A stretch of 64,000 nt of DNA, from contig NZ_QKTV01000007.1 in assembly GCF_003362725.1 (NCBI RefSeq), positions 62,001 to 126,000 on the forward strand, read 5' to 3'. Of this stretch, positions 52,954 to 62,828 are shown one piece after another. The notes below the pieces were generated by a model. It saw only the letters and a program-made list of their open reading frames with translations. It did no database searches and was not told the origin of the DNA. A program made the position numbers and the translations under genes. The DNA comes from Winogradskyella aurantiaca. Lineage in GTDB: Bacteria > Bacteroidota > Bacteroidia > Flavobacteriales > Flavobacteriaceae. How positions within the stretch are numbered: position 1 is the first letter of the stretch; each line of letters opens with the position of its first letter.

Positions 52954-53610
52954 ATGACTCTAGCAGAAGAAAACTACATTAAAGCCATTTTTCATATTGA
53001 ACAGGAAACTCGTAAAGGCGCAAGCACTTCTGCTATTTCAAAGCACTTAAATACTAGGGCAGCATCAGTATCTGATATGCTCCGAAAGCTTTCAGACAAA
53101 AAATTAATTTCTTACGAGAAGTACTATGGAGCGTCATTAACTAAGAAAGGAGTTCAACAAGCGGTAATGATCATAAGGCGACATCGGTTGTGGGAGACTT
53201 TTTTAGTTGAAAAATTACATTTTGGCTGGGATGAAGTCCATGAGGTAGCTGAAGACCTTGAGCACATAAAGAACGATCAGTTAATTAAGGCACTTGATGA
53301 ATTTTTAGGACACCCTAAAGTTGATCCCCATGGAGATCCTATTCCAGATTCTAATGGCCAATGGACCACTGTTGAAAAAAAACTATTATCTGAGTGTCAT
53401 GAAAATGATGAAGGCTCAATTATCGGTGTAAAAGATTCATCTGCTGATTTTCTTCAATTACTTGATAAACGTGAAATCGCCATAGGATCTCGTTTTGAAA
53501 TCCAAAGTATAGAAAGTTTTGACGGGTCCATTAACATTTTAATGGATGGAAAGCCAATGCTTCTTACCAATCAATTAGCAAACAACTTATTTGCATCCGT
53601 TAGTAACTAG
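52954..53610 (+). CDS. DtxR/MntR-family metal-dependent regulator
   Basis: A 218-residue metalloregulator with N-terminal winged HTH (about 5-60, TSAISKHLNTRAASVSDMLRKLS), a dimerisation/metal domain and a C-terminal SH3-like FeoA-type domain (about 140-215). Metal residues conserved with MntR are His77, Glu100, Glu103 and His104. Two N-terminal ligand positions (Asp8 and Glu11 in MntR) appear as Asn7 and Lys10, so the metal set is altered and Fe versus Mn cannot be decided. It diverges from the TonB receptor and probably represses it and itself when metal is plentiful. Its stop overlaps sprF-like by 4 bp. Confidence 0.88.
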   Translation: MTLAEENYIKAIFHIEQETRKGASTSAISKHLNTRAASVSDMLRKLSDKKLISYEKYYGASLTKKGVQQAVMIIRRHRLWETFLVEKLHFGWDEVHEVAEDLEHIKNDQLIKALDEFLGHPKVDPHGDPIPDSNGQWTTVEKKLLSECHENDEGSIIGVKDSSADFLQLLDKREIAIGSRFEIQSIESFDGSINILMDGKPMLLTNQLANNLFASVSN

Positions 53611-54605
53611 TATTTACTGCGTGATCTTGTACAAGGACAATTACTAATATTACGTAACAGGTTAATACCAATAGTTACCGAATGTGTTCCTGAATTATAA
53701 CCAGCCAAATCATTTGTGGTAAATTGATAAGCATAAGCAAAGTAGAACCAATCCTTACTTACTCCTAACATTGGACCAATATTAAGCGGTGTAAACAGTT
53801 GATCATTTAAAAATCGATATGAGATTCCACCCCAGAAGTAGTTATCGTTTCTCATAAATTTTCGAATCTTAAAGTTTAAATCTGTGGCAGACCTACCATC
53901 ACTAGCAAAAAGTTGATAGAATATTGAAGGTTCATACTCCACTCCATATTTTTTGTTCGTTCCAAACGTATACCCTGAATACAACTGAACATTTAGCAAG
54001 AGATTAGGTTCAAGAACCCTTAAGGCTTCATCAAAATTTTTATCCAAAATATTATTGGCATTAAAACTTAAGAAAAAGGCTTTCCAACGGTATAAAAAAC
54101 CAGCATCAAAATTGACATTGGTTGTGCTTCTGTTATCAGTCACATAAGGATCTATAACAGGGTTTTCGATGGTTGTATTAAAATTTTCAATGGCAATTCT
54201 AAAACTATTTAAGTTCACCGATAATCCTAAAGACAAGTACTGTTCTGTAATTTCGTCAAGTGTCAAGTGGTAGGCATAACTAATTTTACCTCCACTTTGC
54301 TTGGTATTACCATTACTATCAGTATAAAGAGAAAGTCCAACTCCCATCTGATTTCCAACTCTAAAATCGCCATAAAAGGCAGAATTATCAGGAGCGCCTT
54401 TAATACCAACCCATTGGGTTAGTCCATTAACTCTAATTTTTAAATAATCACCAATACCTGCAAATGTGGGTGACACAACAAAATTATTGTCAGCCAGGTA
54501 CTGTGTAAATACTGGAAGGTTAAGCTCTTGAGCACTTATTTTTGGTCCGGCTATCAAGAACCCAAGCAATACCAGTGTTTTGGGTTTAAGTAGGTTATTA
54601 AACAT
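53607..54605 (-). CDS. sprF: PorP/SprF-family type IX secretion outer-membrane protein
   Basis: A 332-residue outer-membrane beta-barrel of the PorP/SprF family. Signal peptide from MFNNLLKPKTLVLLGFLIAG, cleaved near SAQELNLP. The mature start, LPVFTQYLADNNFVVSPTFAGIGDYLKIRVNGLTQWVGIKGAP, is the family signature (PxxxQY-xN---NPA-AG---). Later strands alternate to NIGPMLGVSKDWFYFAYAYQFT. The C-terminus has an unusual CPCTRSRSKY end. SprF-type proteins anchor SprB-like adhesins secreted by T9SS. It follows the sprB-like gene by 19 bases on the same strand, the sprB-sprF order of F. johnsoniae. Confidence 0.93.
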   Translation of the reverse strand: MFNNLLKPKTLVLLGFLIAGPKISAQELNLPVFTQYLADNNFVVSPTFAGIGDYLKIRVNGLTQWVGIKGAPDNSAFYGDFRVGNQMGVGLSLYTDSNGNTKQSGGKISYAYHLTLDEITEQYLSLGLSVNLNSFRIAIENFNTTIENPVIDPYVTDNRSTTNVNFDAGFLYRWKAFFLSFNANNILDKNFDEALRVLEPNLLLNVQLYSGYTFGTNKKYGVEYEPSIFYQLFASDGRSATDLNFKIRKFMRNDNYFWGGISYRFLNDQLFTPLNIGPMLGVSKDWFYFAYAYQFTTNDLAGYNSGTHSVTIGINLLRNISNCPCTRSRSKY

Positions 54606-54624
54606 GGTTCTGGGGTTTTATATT

Positions 54625-57600
54625 TTATCTGTATAGGGTAAAATGCCCTACAAAATCTCTGTCATCATTACTATCGTTTAAACGGACAACATACCAGTAA
54701 TCGCCAGTTGGTAACTCTCGACCATCATAAGTACCGTCCCATTTTTGGTTTACATTTAAACTAGCCACTTTACGGCCATATCTATCGAAAATATCAAATT
54801 CCAAGTTTTGGTATTGAGAGGCACAACCTGGCCCCCATTCATCTTGAACGTTATCACCATTTGGGGTAAAATAGTTGGGGATACAGATATCTACATACTC
54901 AATGGAAATGGTAGCACTCACTTCACAGCCATAACTATCTCTTACCGAAACAGTGTAAACCCCAGATTCATAGACAATAAAGGTATTTGTGCTACCATAT
55001 GATTCTCCATTTAAGTAATATTCATAAATTCCTGAGCCTCCTTCTACAGAAGCAATTATTTCGTTGGTGTCACCTTCTTCCAATGCTATTTCAAGCGGCA
55101 TAATTTCGTCAATATTGAAAAACGGTGTGGATTGCACACATCCGTTAGTGTGTCTAATATCTATATATTGATCCCTACCAATTCCAACATTTGTAAATAC
55201 TGGATCCGTTTGGAAAGGCCCGCCATTAAGTGAAAAATCCAATTCGCTCATGTCTACATTAGAATTCTCAAGAGACACGGTTACGATATTCCCAACTGAA
55301 TTATTGTCACAATTAATAACCACATCTACTAATGGATTGATAATAGCCGGTTCTGGAAAAGTGATGTTCCATTCTGAGGTACAACCGGCGGCATCCATGA
55401 CATAGACTAAATGATCACCTCCGGCAAGATCTGTAAAGTCAAATTCTGTTTGGGTGGGAGCCCCAGTAAGGAAAGGGCCATCAGGATTATCGAGACTTAC
55501 ACTGTATGGTAATGAACCACCCGATATTTCAATACTAAATTCTCCGTTTTCATCACCAGAACAAATTTCTGGGAATATTGAATTGGGAACAATCGATAAA
55601 ATTACAGGCTCTGGATTTACAATAGTTGCATCCAATAGCTCAAAACAACCCAGTTCGTCTTGCACAATAATTTGATAGTCGCCAGGTTCTAAATTATCAA
55701 ATACCGGCTCATCAAAAAACTGATCTAATTGCGGAGATATGGCATATTTTATAATACCTGTTCCTCCATTAGCTGTAATCTCTATTATACCATCATTTAA
55801 ACCACTACAAGTAATATTAGAAACATTGGTATTGGCTACTAAAGCATTATCAGGTTCTTGTATATCTACTGGAATTGATACAGTCTGACAATCACCACTA
55901 GATACATAAATTTGATAAATGCCTGCTGGCAGTTCTGTAAAGACACCTGGTGCTGCTATAGTACCCGCTGAAATAGCATTTCCTGCGGCATCCTGAAGTT
56001 CATAAGTATAGTTACCCAATCCCCCTTCGGCCGTAGCAATGATTGCGCCAGTACTGTCACCTGCGCAATTAACCGCGGAATTAGTGGTATCGAGCACAAC
56101 CTGAAGCGGCACCAATTCGTCTATTGTAATTTCATTTGATGCACTGGCAACACAACCATTGGCATCACGAACAAAATATTGATAGGTTCCCGGTGTAGCA
56201 TCAAAACTCACTGAATTTGAAAATGTACCTAGTACATTACTAAAAGAAGCATCATTACTGTACTCATATGTTCCGGTTCCACCTGTAGCACTTAATGTTA
56301 ACTCAGTGTCTGTAGAACAAGTTTGTCCTCTGGAAACAATTAAATTAGACATCAATTGATTTGGTTGATCAATTACGATATCAATAGATTGATAAACACA
56401 ATTATAAGCATCTGAAACTAGTACCTGATACGTGCCAGCGGACAGATTTGAGAATACTGGAGTGGTTTGCGGACCTGAAGAACTTATGGTTGGTGACAGC
56501 ATATTTAGAGTGTAGGAGTAATTGCTCCCCTGACCACCAGTTACATTAGTAATTTCAACAACTCCATTGTCATCGTTATAACATGACAGCAAATTAGAAT
56601 TTGCCGCCACATCAGCAGATATTGCAGGTGGTACATTTAAAGTTATTTGATCGGTCGCCGTACACCCTTGAGCATCCCTAACCGTAACGGTATAAGTTCC
56701 CGATGTTAAATTGCTAAAGGTTCCATTTGCAGAATAAGGCGCAGATACTGGACCAGAAAGTTCATATTCATAGTCTGTTGTTCCACCTGATGCTATTGCC
56801 ACAATGGTTCCACTATCGTTATAACAGGATACTGAAGAGGTCTCCTGTAAATTTAAAATCACAGCCGATGGTGGAGAACTTATGATTACTGTTTCATTAG
56901 TAGAACAGAACGGACTTTGGGTTTCAGTCATTACTACCTGGTAAGTTCCAGCTTCTAATCCTGAAATCAATTGTGGGTTAGTTGTAGTACTCACTGATAC
57001 TGGACCAAGAATAGAGGCATTACTTGAATCGTATAACTCGTATATATAAGTCCCAGAATACCCAGATACGGACAATTCCAAACTACCATCCAAACCAGCA
57101 AAACAACTTACTGGATTAGGATTTAATTGTATAGCAGGGTCTTGAGCTTCAGGCATAACAATTTCCGTAAAGGATGTACAGCCAGTATCCAGATCGTTTA
57201 TATTGATGGTATAGACTCCAGAAGGCACACCAGAAAACACATTGGCCGAAATTGTTATGGATGGATTTGCTGGACTAATAGTATAACTATAATTCCCACT
57301 TCCCCCGTTAGTTGTAACTACTATAATTCCATCATCATTATTACAAGTTGTTCTATTTGTAACTTCAGGAATAAACTCTAATGGCACATCGATATCAATA
57401 CTTTGAAGATTGGTACACCCATTAGCATCTCTTATTTCAACAGAATGAGAACCTGAATTAAGGTCTGATATAATGTACGGTAATGTTACATTTACAAATG
57501 CTCCACTGTCTAAACTTATTTGATATGGACCTACTCCAGAACTTACCAAACTCACTTCAACTTCAAATTCACCGTCATTTACTAAACAATTATCAAGTGT

Positions 57601-60600
57601 TGTTAGAGCAAATTGGGGTTCTGGATCTGAATTAACAGATTGATTCAATCGAACCTCACAACCATTAGCATCCATCACAACTATATCCCAATCTGTTGAA
57701 ACCATGGGATCAACTAATAGGGTATTTTGATTACTAAAATCAGCAGGTACAGGACTAAATCCTGGAAGTCCAACAGCATAGTTATAAGGTGCCGTTCCAC
57801 CATTTGCACTAATAGTTACCAGAGCATCATTTAAACAATTGGCGTTTACAGTACCTGAGACAGCTGCTAATAAGGCTTGTATTGGTTGACGAATAACAAA
57901 TGGTAATGAAGTGGTACATTGTGTACCATCATCTTCTCTAATCATTAACGTATAGGTTCCAGCGGCTAGTCCACCTAAGGAAGCAGAAATGTTTGATCCT
58001 GACAATCCATTTGCAGTGCCTGTTACTGCTGGAACAAGTGATGTATTACTGAGACCATCAAGGATTTCATAGGTAATGCTAGTAACAGAGGGATCATAAT
58101 TGGTGATTGTAAAATCAACTGCCCCGTCCATACTACCAAAACAACTAACATCAGTAATCGTATTTGCTGAAACATCAATAGGTGATAAGACTGGTGTTGT
58201 AACTTCTATAATTGAAAAACAACCTCCAGCATCTTCAACCTGAAATTGATATGTGACACCATGATCTAAACCAGTAAACGTTTGAGTGGTATTAGGGGTT
58301 GGCCCAACGGTTGTTGCTGGTTGTCCATAAATCATATAAATAAATGGCCCTACACCAGATACTACTTCTATCTCAACATTGGCACCAGCTATACAGGTTC
58401 CAGAGGATGTATTCCCTAATAAGGAGATATTTGGAGGAGTTTCAATTCTAAGAAGGTTACTCAGAAACTCACAACCATTGGCATCAACAATAGAGATATA
58501 ATAATCACCAAAGTTTAAATTATTGAATGTATGACTTGTATTACTATTATTATTAGAGCTGTTTATTGGATTAAATGCAGCATCTAATATGGTATAATTA
58601 AAAGGAGAAACACCACCAGAGTTAATTGTAACATCAATACTGCCAGGTATGTTAGAATTACATTGAATTGGATTACTTACAATGCTCGCATCTATAGGTG
58701 TAGGGTTGTTTAATACAATTGAACCACTAGCCTCACATTGGTTGGCATCTCTAACAATATAATTATATGTATTGGCATCTAACCCTGAAAATATATTGGT
58801 ACTTACAAATGTTGATCCTCCATCTAAACTATACTCAAAAGGCGCTTGACCTGTTAAGGTATTTAAAACAATAACACCATTAGAATCATCAGTACAATTT
58901 GGGTCTTGAGCATCAATAGATAAGGTAACCTGTTCTAAAACATCAATCACGACAGTTTGAGTAGTCGCGATGCAACCATTACTATCTGTAATTTCAAACT
59001 GATAGGTGCCACTTCCTGAAGACGTATAACTAAAAGTTGATCCTGTAGTTCCTAAATTGGTATATGTCCCACCATTAACTGATACGGCATAAGTATAGGG
59101 CGAGGAACCACCAGTAATGGCTCCATCAATCACTGCATCAGGAGAAACTGAACAGTCCAAAGACTTGTTTAAAACACTGCTAGCAGAAAGCTCTGGTAGA
59201 GGAAGAATCGTGTAGGATTCTATATATGTACAATCATTAGCATCTCTCACCTGGATGCTGTAAGTTCCTGGAACTAAGCCAGTGAAAATATTTGAAGATT
59301 GATAGGAGGTTGCATAACCAGAAGGACTAGTGATCTGGTATTCAAGTGGTGCCACCCCACCTACCGTATTAGTTACGGTTAAGTCAATTGTATTAGACGG
59401 ACACAGTAATGGACTATTTGAAAACTCCATATCTGTTGGAGGGTCTAACGGGTCAAGAGTAATATCACCAACTATTTGAGCACATCCTGTTGCATCCTGT
59501 ACCCATACTTCATAGAATCCTGCATTTAAGCCAGAAAATATTGTACCTGCTTGGAAGTTGACACCATCCAAACTATAACTATACGGTGCTGAGCCACCAG
59601 AAACAGATGAAACCGAAATAACCCCATCTGTAAGACAACTGTAAGAACTAGTTAAATCAATTGCTGCTGTAATTGGGTCTGGTATACCTATGGTAATAAT
59701 ATCCGTATTGGAATCACAGAATGAACCATCGATACTGGACTGAACAATAACCTCATAATCACCAGCTGAAAGACCCGTAAAAACATTACTATCAACGAAG
59801 GTCAAGCCGCCATCAATACTGAACTGAAGCGAATTACCATTAGCGTTAGTAACGTTAATAGAAATGGTTCCTATTGGTGAGCCTGAACAGTCTAAATTTG
59901 TCGATGAGATTGTATATTCTGGAGGTAAGATTGGATCAATAGCAATACTCGTTACAGTACTACAGTTATTCGCATCAACTACCTCAACCGAATAAGTTCC
60001 AGCTGTAGAAACTTGAATAATAGGGTCTGTTTGAAAATCGCCATTCCCATTGACAAAATAAAAATAAGGAGGCGTTCCGCCTTGTGCATACACAGTTAAT
60101 TCACCATCCGTACAATTTAAAGGCTCAGTTATGGCCATTGTGGCATCCAATGTAGGTGGTTGAATAATTTCAATATCCTCATTGGCCATACAACCATCCT
60201 CAGTTGACACATTAACAGTGTAGATACCGGGTGACAAATTCTGGAATGTATAGTCATTTTCATTGATAGGCCCAACAGAATTAACCAATGTAGCCCCTTG
60301 ATAAATTGAAAAGAAATACTGCGGTCTTACCTCATTAGCTGCGAGATAAATACTTCCAAAATCGTTATAACATAATGGCTGTTCAACGGTTGAGGACATG
60401 CTAAAGTCTTTATCCAAAATCTGAATATCTGGAACGGTAAACACACATGGACTATTAAGCACACCTATTTGTCTGATATAAACCGTATAAAGCCCTGCTA
60501 CTGAAATTGGGAAAATAGGACTGGATTGGTAAGAAAGTCCATCAAGACTGTATTCATATCCAGAAGGAACTCCCCCTACTGCAATTTCACCTAGTGTGTC

Positions 60601-62766
60601 ACAATAAATATCTCTAGAAGTAGCATTAGGATTCAAAAGGTTTTGATAAACATTGAAGTAAAACTGATTAAAACACCCACCTTCATAATTTAAGGTTAGC
60701 CTAAACTGACCTGATGTATCAATTGTAAAATCAGGTCCAGTACCTACTTGATTCCAGGTACAGGCCCCATCTTCATTAGCACATTGAGAATTTAGAACTG
60801 CAGGACATGAAGTCTCATCCAACTGCTCCCATATCATTGAGGTTGTATCAGTTATGCCAGTAGCAATTGATCTAATATCGTTAGCACCACAAAGAAAAAT
60901 ATAGGGTAATTCCTTACCATCATTAGGACAAACCACCACCTGATCTGCAAAAGGAATTAAAGGGTTGGTGACACCAGCTCCAAATGTAATGACGTCAAAT
61001 TCCTGAACAATTGACTGACAAGGAGCGATTGCGGTATTAAACGAATAATATGTTCCTGGACTAGTAACTGTGAATGTTTGACCTGTACCAAGTACAGGGG
61101 AGCCTGTGGAACTATTTGACCAACTATAAGAATCATAACCATCTGCTGCTGTAATGGAAACACTATCACCACATAGAATAATTTCTTCACTAAATACACA
61201 ATCATCAAGATCTGCAAGAAAATTTGTTGCCTGCGGTGATATGAGACATCCCGTATTTGAATTTAAACTTGGATCATCAGTAATCTGAAAGTTTGGATTA
61301 TAAAAACCATTATAGGTTGCAAATGCTTGGTTATTAATAATATTGGAACAGGCATCTGCTAACTGCTGACAGGTTTCAACCGTTTGCGCTTCAATTCTAA
61401 TACTGTATAAAGGGTCATTTTCTTCAACTAAAGAATCATCAATAGCAAATATCAATTCTCTCGTTACTGGATTATAGCTTGACACCGTCACACCATCAGG
61501 AAGGACAAGATCATTGGGATGATCGTAAATAATATTTATGGGTAGGATATCTCTAATTTGAAAATTAGTGGCATTATCATTTCCAACGTTTTGAAAACTT
61601 ATAACATAATTTAGGGGTTGATTAAGTCCAACTTCCTGCCCCCCAATATCAGTTCCTGTTTCATCTTCAACGATTTTGGTAAGAACAATATCCGGTTCAA
61701 TAATATCAACAGCAAAAGCGAAGAAATATGGAAAATAAGTATCACCTTCGGTCTCAAGTGTAATAGTGGCCGAAGTGGCATCATTTGCAATTACGGTATT
61801 GCCAGGATTAGGCACAGCAATCACACCAGTATCAAATCCTAAGGTGTTAGCACTGTTGGGGGCTCTATCATCTACAGGTAAGGCACTTAATTGTGTAACC
61901 GAACTATTGAAAAAATTGGTCTCTGGTCGATCAGCTGTGGAAAGATTAAGCCCGTTAAGTTTTAGCTGATCTCCCAATATTGGACTATCCCCTTCTAAAG
62001 TGGCAAAAGCAAAATTAGCACGCACTGGGGCAGGTGCAGGTACGGTTCTAAACCCATCAACAGGAATATCCAAAGTAGGGTTATTACCTGCCACACTTAT
62101 GGCACTAAAACCATCAAAACTTGTTATGGACTTTCCTGGTAAAGTTGGATCTTCAAAGACAATGAACAAAGACCATCCCGCTGATTCACCAGTTCCATTA
62201 TAAGGATCATAGGTAGCTGATTCACCCTGAGCAGAGGACACATTAGCTACTGTATAGGTACCAAGATCATTATTAAATCCTGTAACAATGTTAGTCACAT
62301 CAGCAAAACAGGCATATGAAAAACTATTTCCCCCATCGACCGAAGATCCATTAGCATCATAAATAACTGTTCCCTGTATGTCAACATAACCTCCCTCAGG
62401 CCCTTTAAATTTGATGTCTGTAATAGGTTCATCACCAGGGTTGACGGCACCCCAATATAGTCCGGCATAAATAATCCGATAACAATTTGGATTAGGAATG
62501 GTCAAGTCTGCGCTGGACGAACTAAATGTTGAGGCGTCAGTGTCTATATCAATGTATTGCATATCTACATTGTGATTATAAACAGAGAGGTCATTAAAGG
62601 CATTATTATCTGGTCCTAAAATGTTGTTACCAATTAAGATAATATCACCTTTTACATCCTGATTAAATCGAGGAGTAAATGGCTCGTAGTTTTGTCCTTT
62701 GGCCTGAAAGACAGTTACGAGTAATATTACGAGGCTAATAATAGCCTTAAAAGTAGGTTTGTTCAT
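54625..62766 (-). CDS. Giant SprB-like adhesin with about 22 SprB-type repeats and T9SS type B sorting tail
   Basis: A 2,713-residue cell-surface protein. From the ATG at 62766 a signal peptide ends near QAKGQ. An N-terminal domain (about 25-360) and a DUF11-type beta-sandwich (about 361-470, IVLTKIVEDETGTDIGG) precede about 22 repeats of 70-85 residues over roughly 700-2620. Each has an opening Cys, a GG-xx-PY-x-Y-S-x-DG-x-F core, a (F)xxLxxGxYxVxVxDxxGC end and a Cys pair likely to form a disulfide. The tail CIPNYFTPNGDNVQDEWGP...FDRYGRKV is the T9SS type B (CHU_C/gliding-associated) domain. Placed ahead of sprF, it is probably an SprB-type gliding adhesin. Confidence 0.93.
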   Translation of the reverse strand: MNKPTFKAIISLVILLVTVFQAKGQNYEPFTPRFNQDVKGDIILIGNNILGPDNNAFNDLSVYNHNVDMQYIDIDTDASTFSSSSADLTIPNPNCYRIIYAGLYWGAVNPGDEPITDIKFKGPEGGYVDIQGTVIYDANGSSVDGGNSFSYACFADVTNIVTGFNNDLGTYTVANVSSAQGESATYDPYNGTGESAGWSLFIVFEDPTLPGKSITSFDGFSAISVAGNNPTLDIPVDGFRTVPAPAPVRANFAFATLEGDSPILGDQLKLNGLNLSTADRPETNFFNSSVTQLSALPVDDRAPNSANTLGFDTGVIAVPNPGNTVIANDATSATITLETEGDTYFPYFFAFAVDIIEPDIVLTKIVEDETGTDIGGQEVGLNQPLNYVISFQNVGNDNATNFQIRDILPINIIYDHPNDLVLPDGVTVSSYNPVTRELIFAIDDSLVEENDPLYSIRIEAQTVETCQQLADACSNIINNQAFATYNGFYNPNFQITDDPSLNSNTGCLISPQATNFLADLDDCVFSEEIILCGDSVSITAADGYDSYSWSNSSTGSPVLGTGQTFTVTSPGTYYSFNTAIAPCQSIVQEFDVITFGAGVTNPLIPFADQVVVCPNDGKELPYIFLCGANDIRSIATGITDTTSMIWEQLDETSCPAVLNSQCANEDGACTWNQVGTGPDFTIDTSGQFRLTLNYEGGCFNQFYFNVYQNLLNPNATSRDIYCDTLGEIAVGGVPSGYEYSLDGLSYQSSPIFPISVAGLYTVYIRQIGVLNSPCVFTVPDIQILDKDFSMSSTVEQPLCYNDFGSIYLAANEVRPQYFFSIYQGATLVNSVGPINENDYTFQNLSPGIYTVNVSTEDGCMANEDIEIIQPPTLDATMAITEPLNCTDGELTVYAQGGTPPYFYFVNGNGDFQTDPIIQVSTAGTYSVEVVDANNCSTVTSIAIDPILPPEYTISSTNLDCSGSPIGTISINVTNANGNSLQFSIDGGLTFVDSNVFTGLSAGDYEVIVQSSIDGSFCDSNTDIITIGIPDPITAAIDLTSSYSCLTDGVISVSSVSGGSAPYSYSLDGVNFQAGTIFSGLNAGFYEVWVQDATGCAQIVGDITLDPLDPPTDMEFSNSPLLCPSNTIDLTVTNTVGGVAPLEYQITSPSGYATSYQSSNIFTGLVPGTYSIQVRDANDCTYIESYTILPLPELSASSVLNKSLDCSVSPDAVIDGAITGGSSPYTYAVSVNGGTYTNLGTTGSTFSYTSSGSGTYQFEITDSNGCIATTQTVVIDVLEQVTLSIDAQDPNCTDDSNGVIVLNTLTGQAPFEYSLDGGSTFVSTNIFSGLDANTYNYIVRDANQCEASGSIVLNNPTPIDASIVSNPIQCNSNIPGSIDVTINSGGVSPFNYTILDAAFNPINSSNNNSNTSHTFNNLNFGDYYISIVDANGCEFLSNLLRIETPPNISLLGNTSSGTCIAGANVEIEVVSGVGPFIYMIYGQPATTVGPTPNTTQTFTGLDHGVTYQFQVEDAGGCFSIIEVTTPVLSPIDVSANTITDVSCFGSMDGAVDFTITNYDPSVTSITYEILDGLSNTSLVPAVTGTANGLSGSNISASLGGLAAGTYTLMIREDDGTQCTTSLPFVIRQPIQALLAAVSGTVNANCLNDALVTISANGGTAPYNYAVGLPGFSPVPADFSNQNTLLVDPMVSTDWDIVVMDANGCEVRLNQSVNSDPEPQFALTTLDNCLVNDGEFEVEVSLVSSGVGPYQISLDSGAFVNVTLPYIISDLNSGSHSVEIRDANGCTNLQSIDIDVPLEFIPEVTNRTTCNNDDGIIVVTTNGGSGNYSYTISPANPSITISANVFSGVPSGVYTININDLDTGCTSFTEIVMPEAQDPAIQLNPNPVSCFAGLDGSLELSVSGYSGTYIYELYDSSNASILGPVSVSTTTNPQLISGLEAGTYQVVMTETQSPFCSTNETVIISSPPSAVILNLQETSSVSCYNDSGTIVAIASGGTTDYEYELSGPVSAPYSANGTFSNLTSGTYTVTVRDAQGCTATDQITLNVPPAISADVAANSNLLSCYNDDNGVVEITNVTGGQGSNYSYTLNMLSPTISSSGPQTTPVFSNLSAGTYQVLVSDAYNCVYQSIDIVIDQPNQLMSNLIVSRGQTCSTDTELTLSATGGTGTYEYSNDASFSNVLGTFSNSVSFDATPGTYQYFVRDANGCVASASNEITIDELVPLQVVLDTTNSAVNCAGDSTGAIIATAEGGLGNYTYELQDAAGNAISAGTIAAPGVFTELPAGIYQIYVSSGDCQTVSIPVDIQEPDNALVANTNVSNITCSGLNDGIIEITANGGTGIIKYAISPQLDQFFDEPVFDNLEPGDYQIIVQDELGCFELLDATIVNPEPVILSIVPNSIFPEICSGDENGEFSIEISGGSLPYSVSLDNPDGPFLTGAPTQTEFDFTDLAGGDHLVYVMDAAGCTSEWNITFPEPAIINPLVDVVINCDNNSVGNIVTVSLENSNVDMSELDFSLNGGPFQTDPVFTNVGIGRDQYIDIRHTNGCVQSTPFFNIDEIMPLEIALEEGDTNEIIASVEGGSGIYEYYLNGESYGSTNTFIVYESGVYTVSVRDSYGCEVSATISIEYVDICIPNYFTPNGDNVQDEWGPGCASQYQNLEFDIFDRYGRKVASLNVNQKWDGTYDGRELPTGDYWYVVRLNDSNDDRDFVGHFTLYR

Positions 62767-62802
62767 GGTCGATTTGTTTTTACAATAACAGTTCATTCGG
62801 GG

Positions 62803-62810
62803 CAGAATTA
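62803..62810 (-). promoter_or_regulatory. Possible -7 box for the sprB-like gene
   Basis: TAATTCTG on the minus strand differs from TAnnTTTG by one base and lies about 37 bases before the ATG at 62766. It could give the adhesin its own promoter apart from the upstream gene. Confidence 0.35.
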
Positions 62811-62828
62811 CTACGTCATTTGCTTAAC

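Noticed and set aside
54700-60800. Tandem repeats in the giant adhesin as a CRISPR array or DNA satellite
   Set aside because: The repeats are in protein sequence, 70-85 residues each and highly divergent in DNA; there are no short identical repeats with regular spacers.
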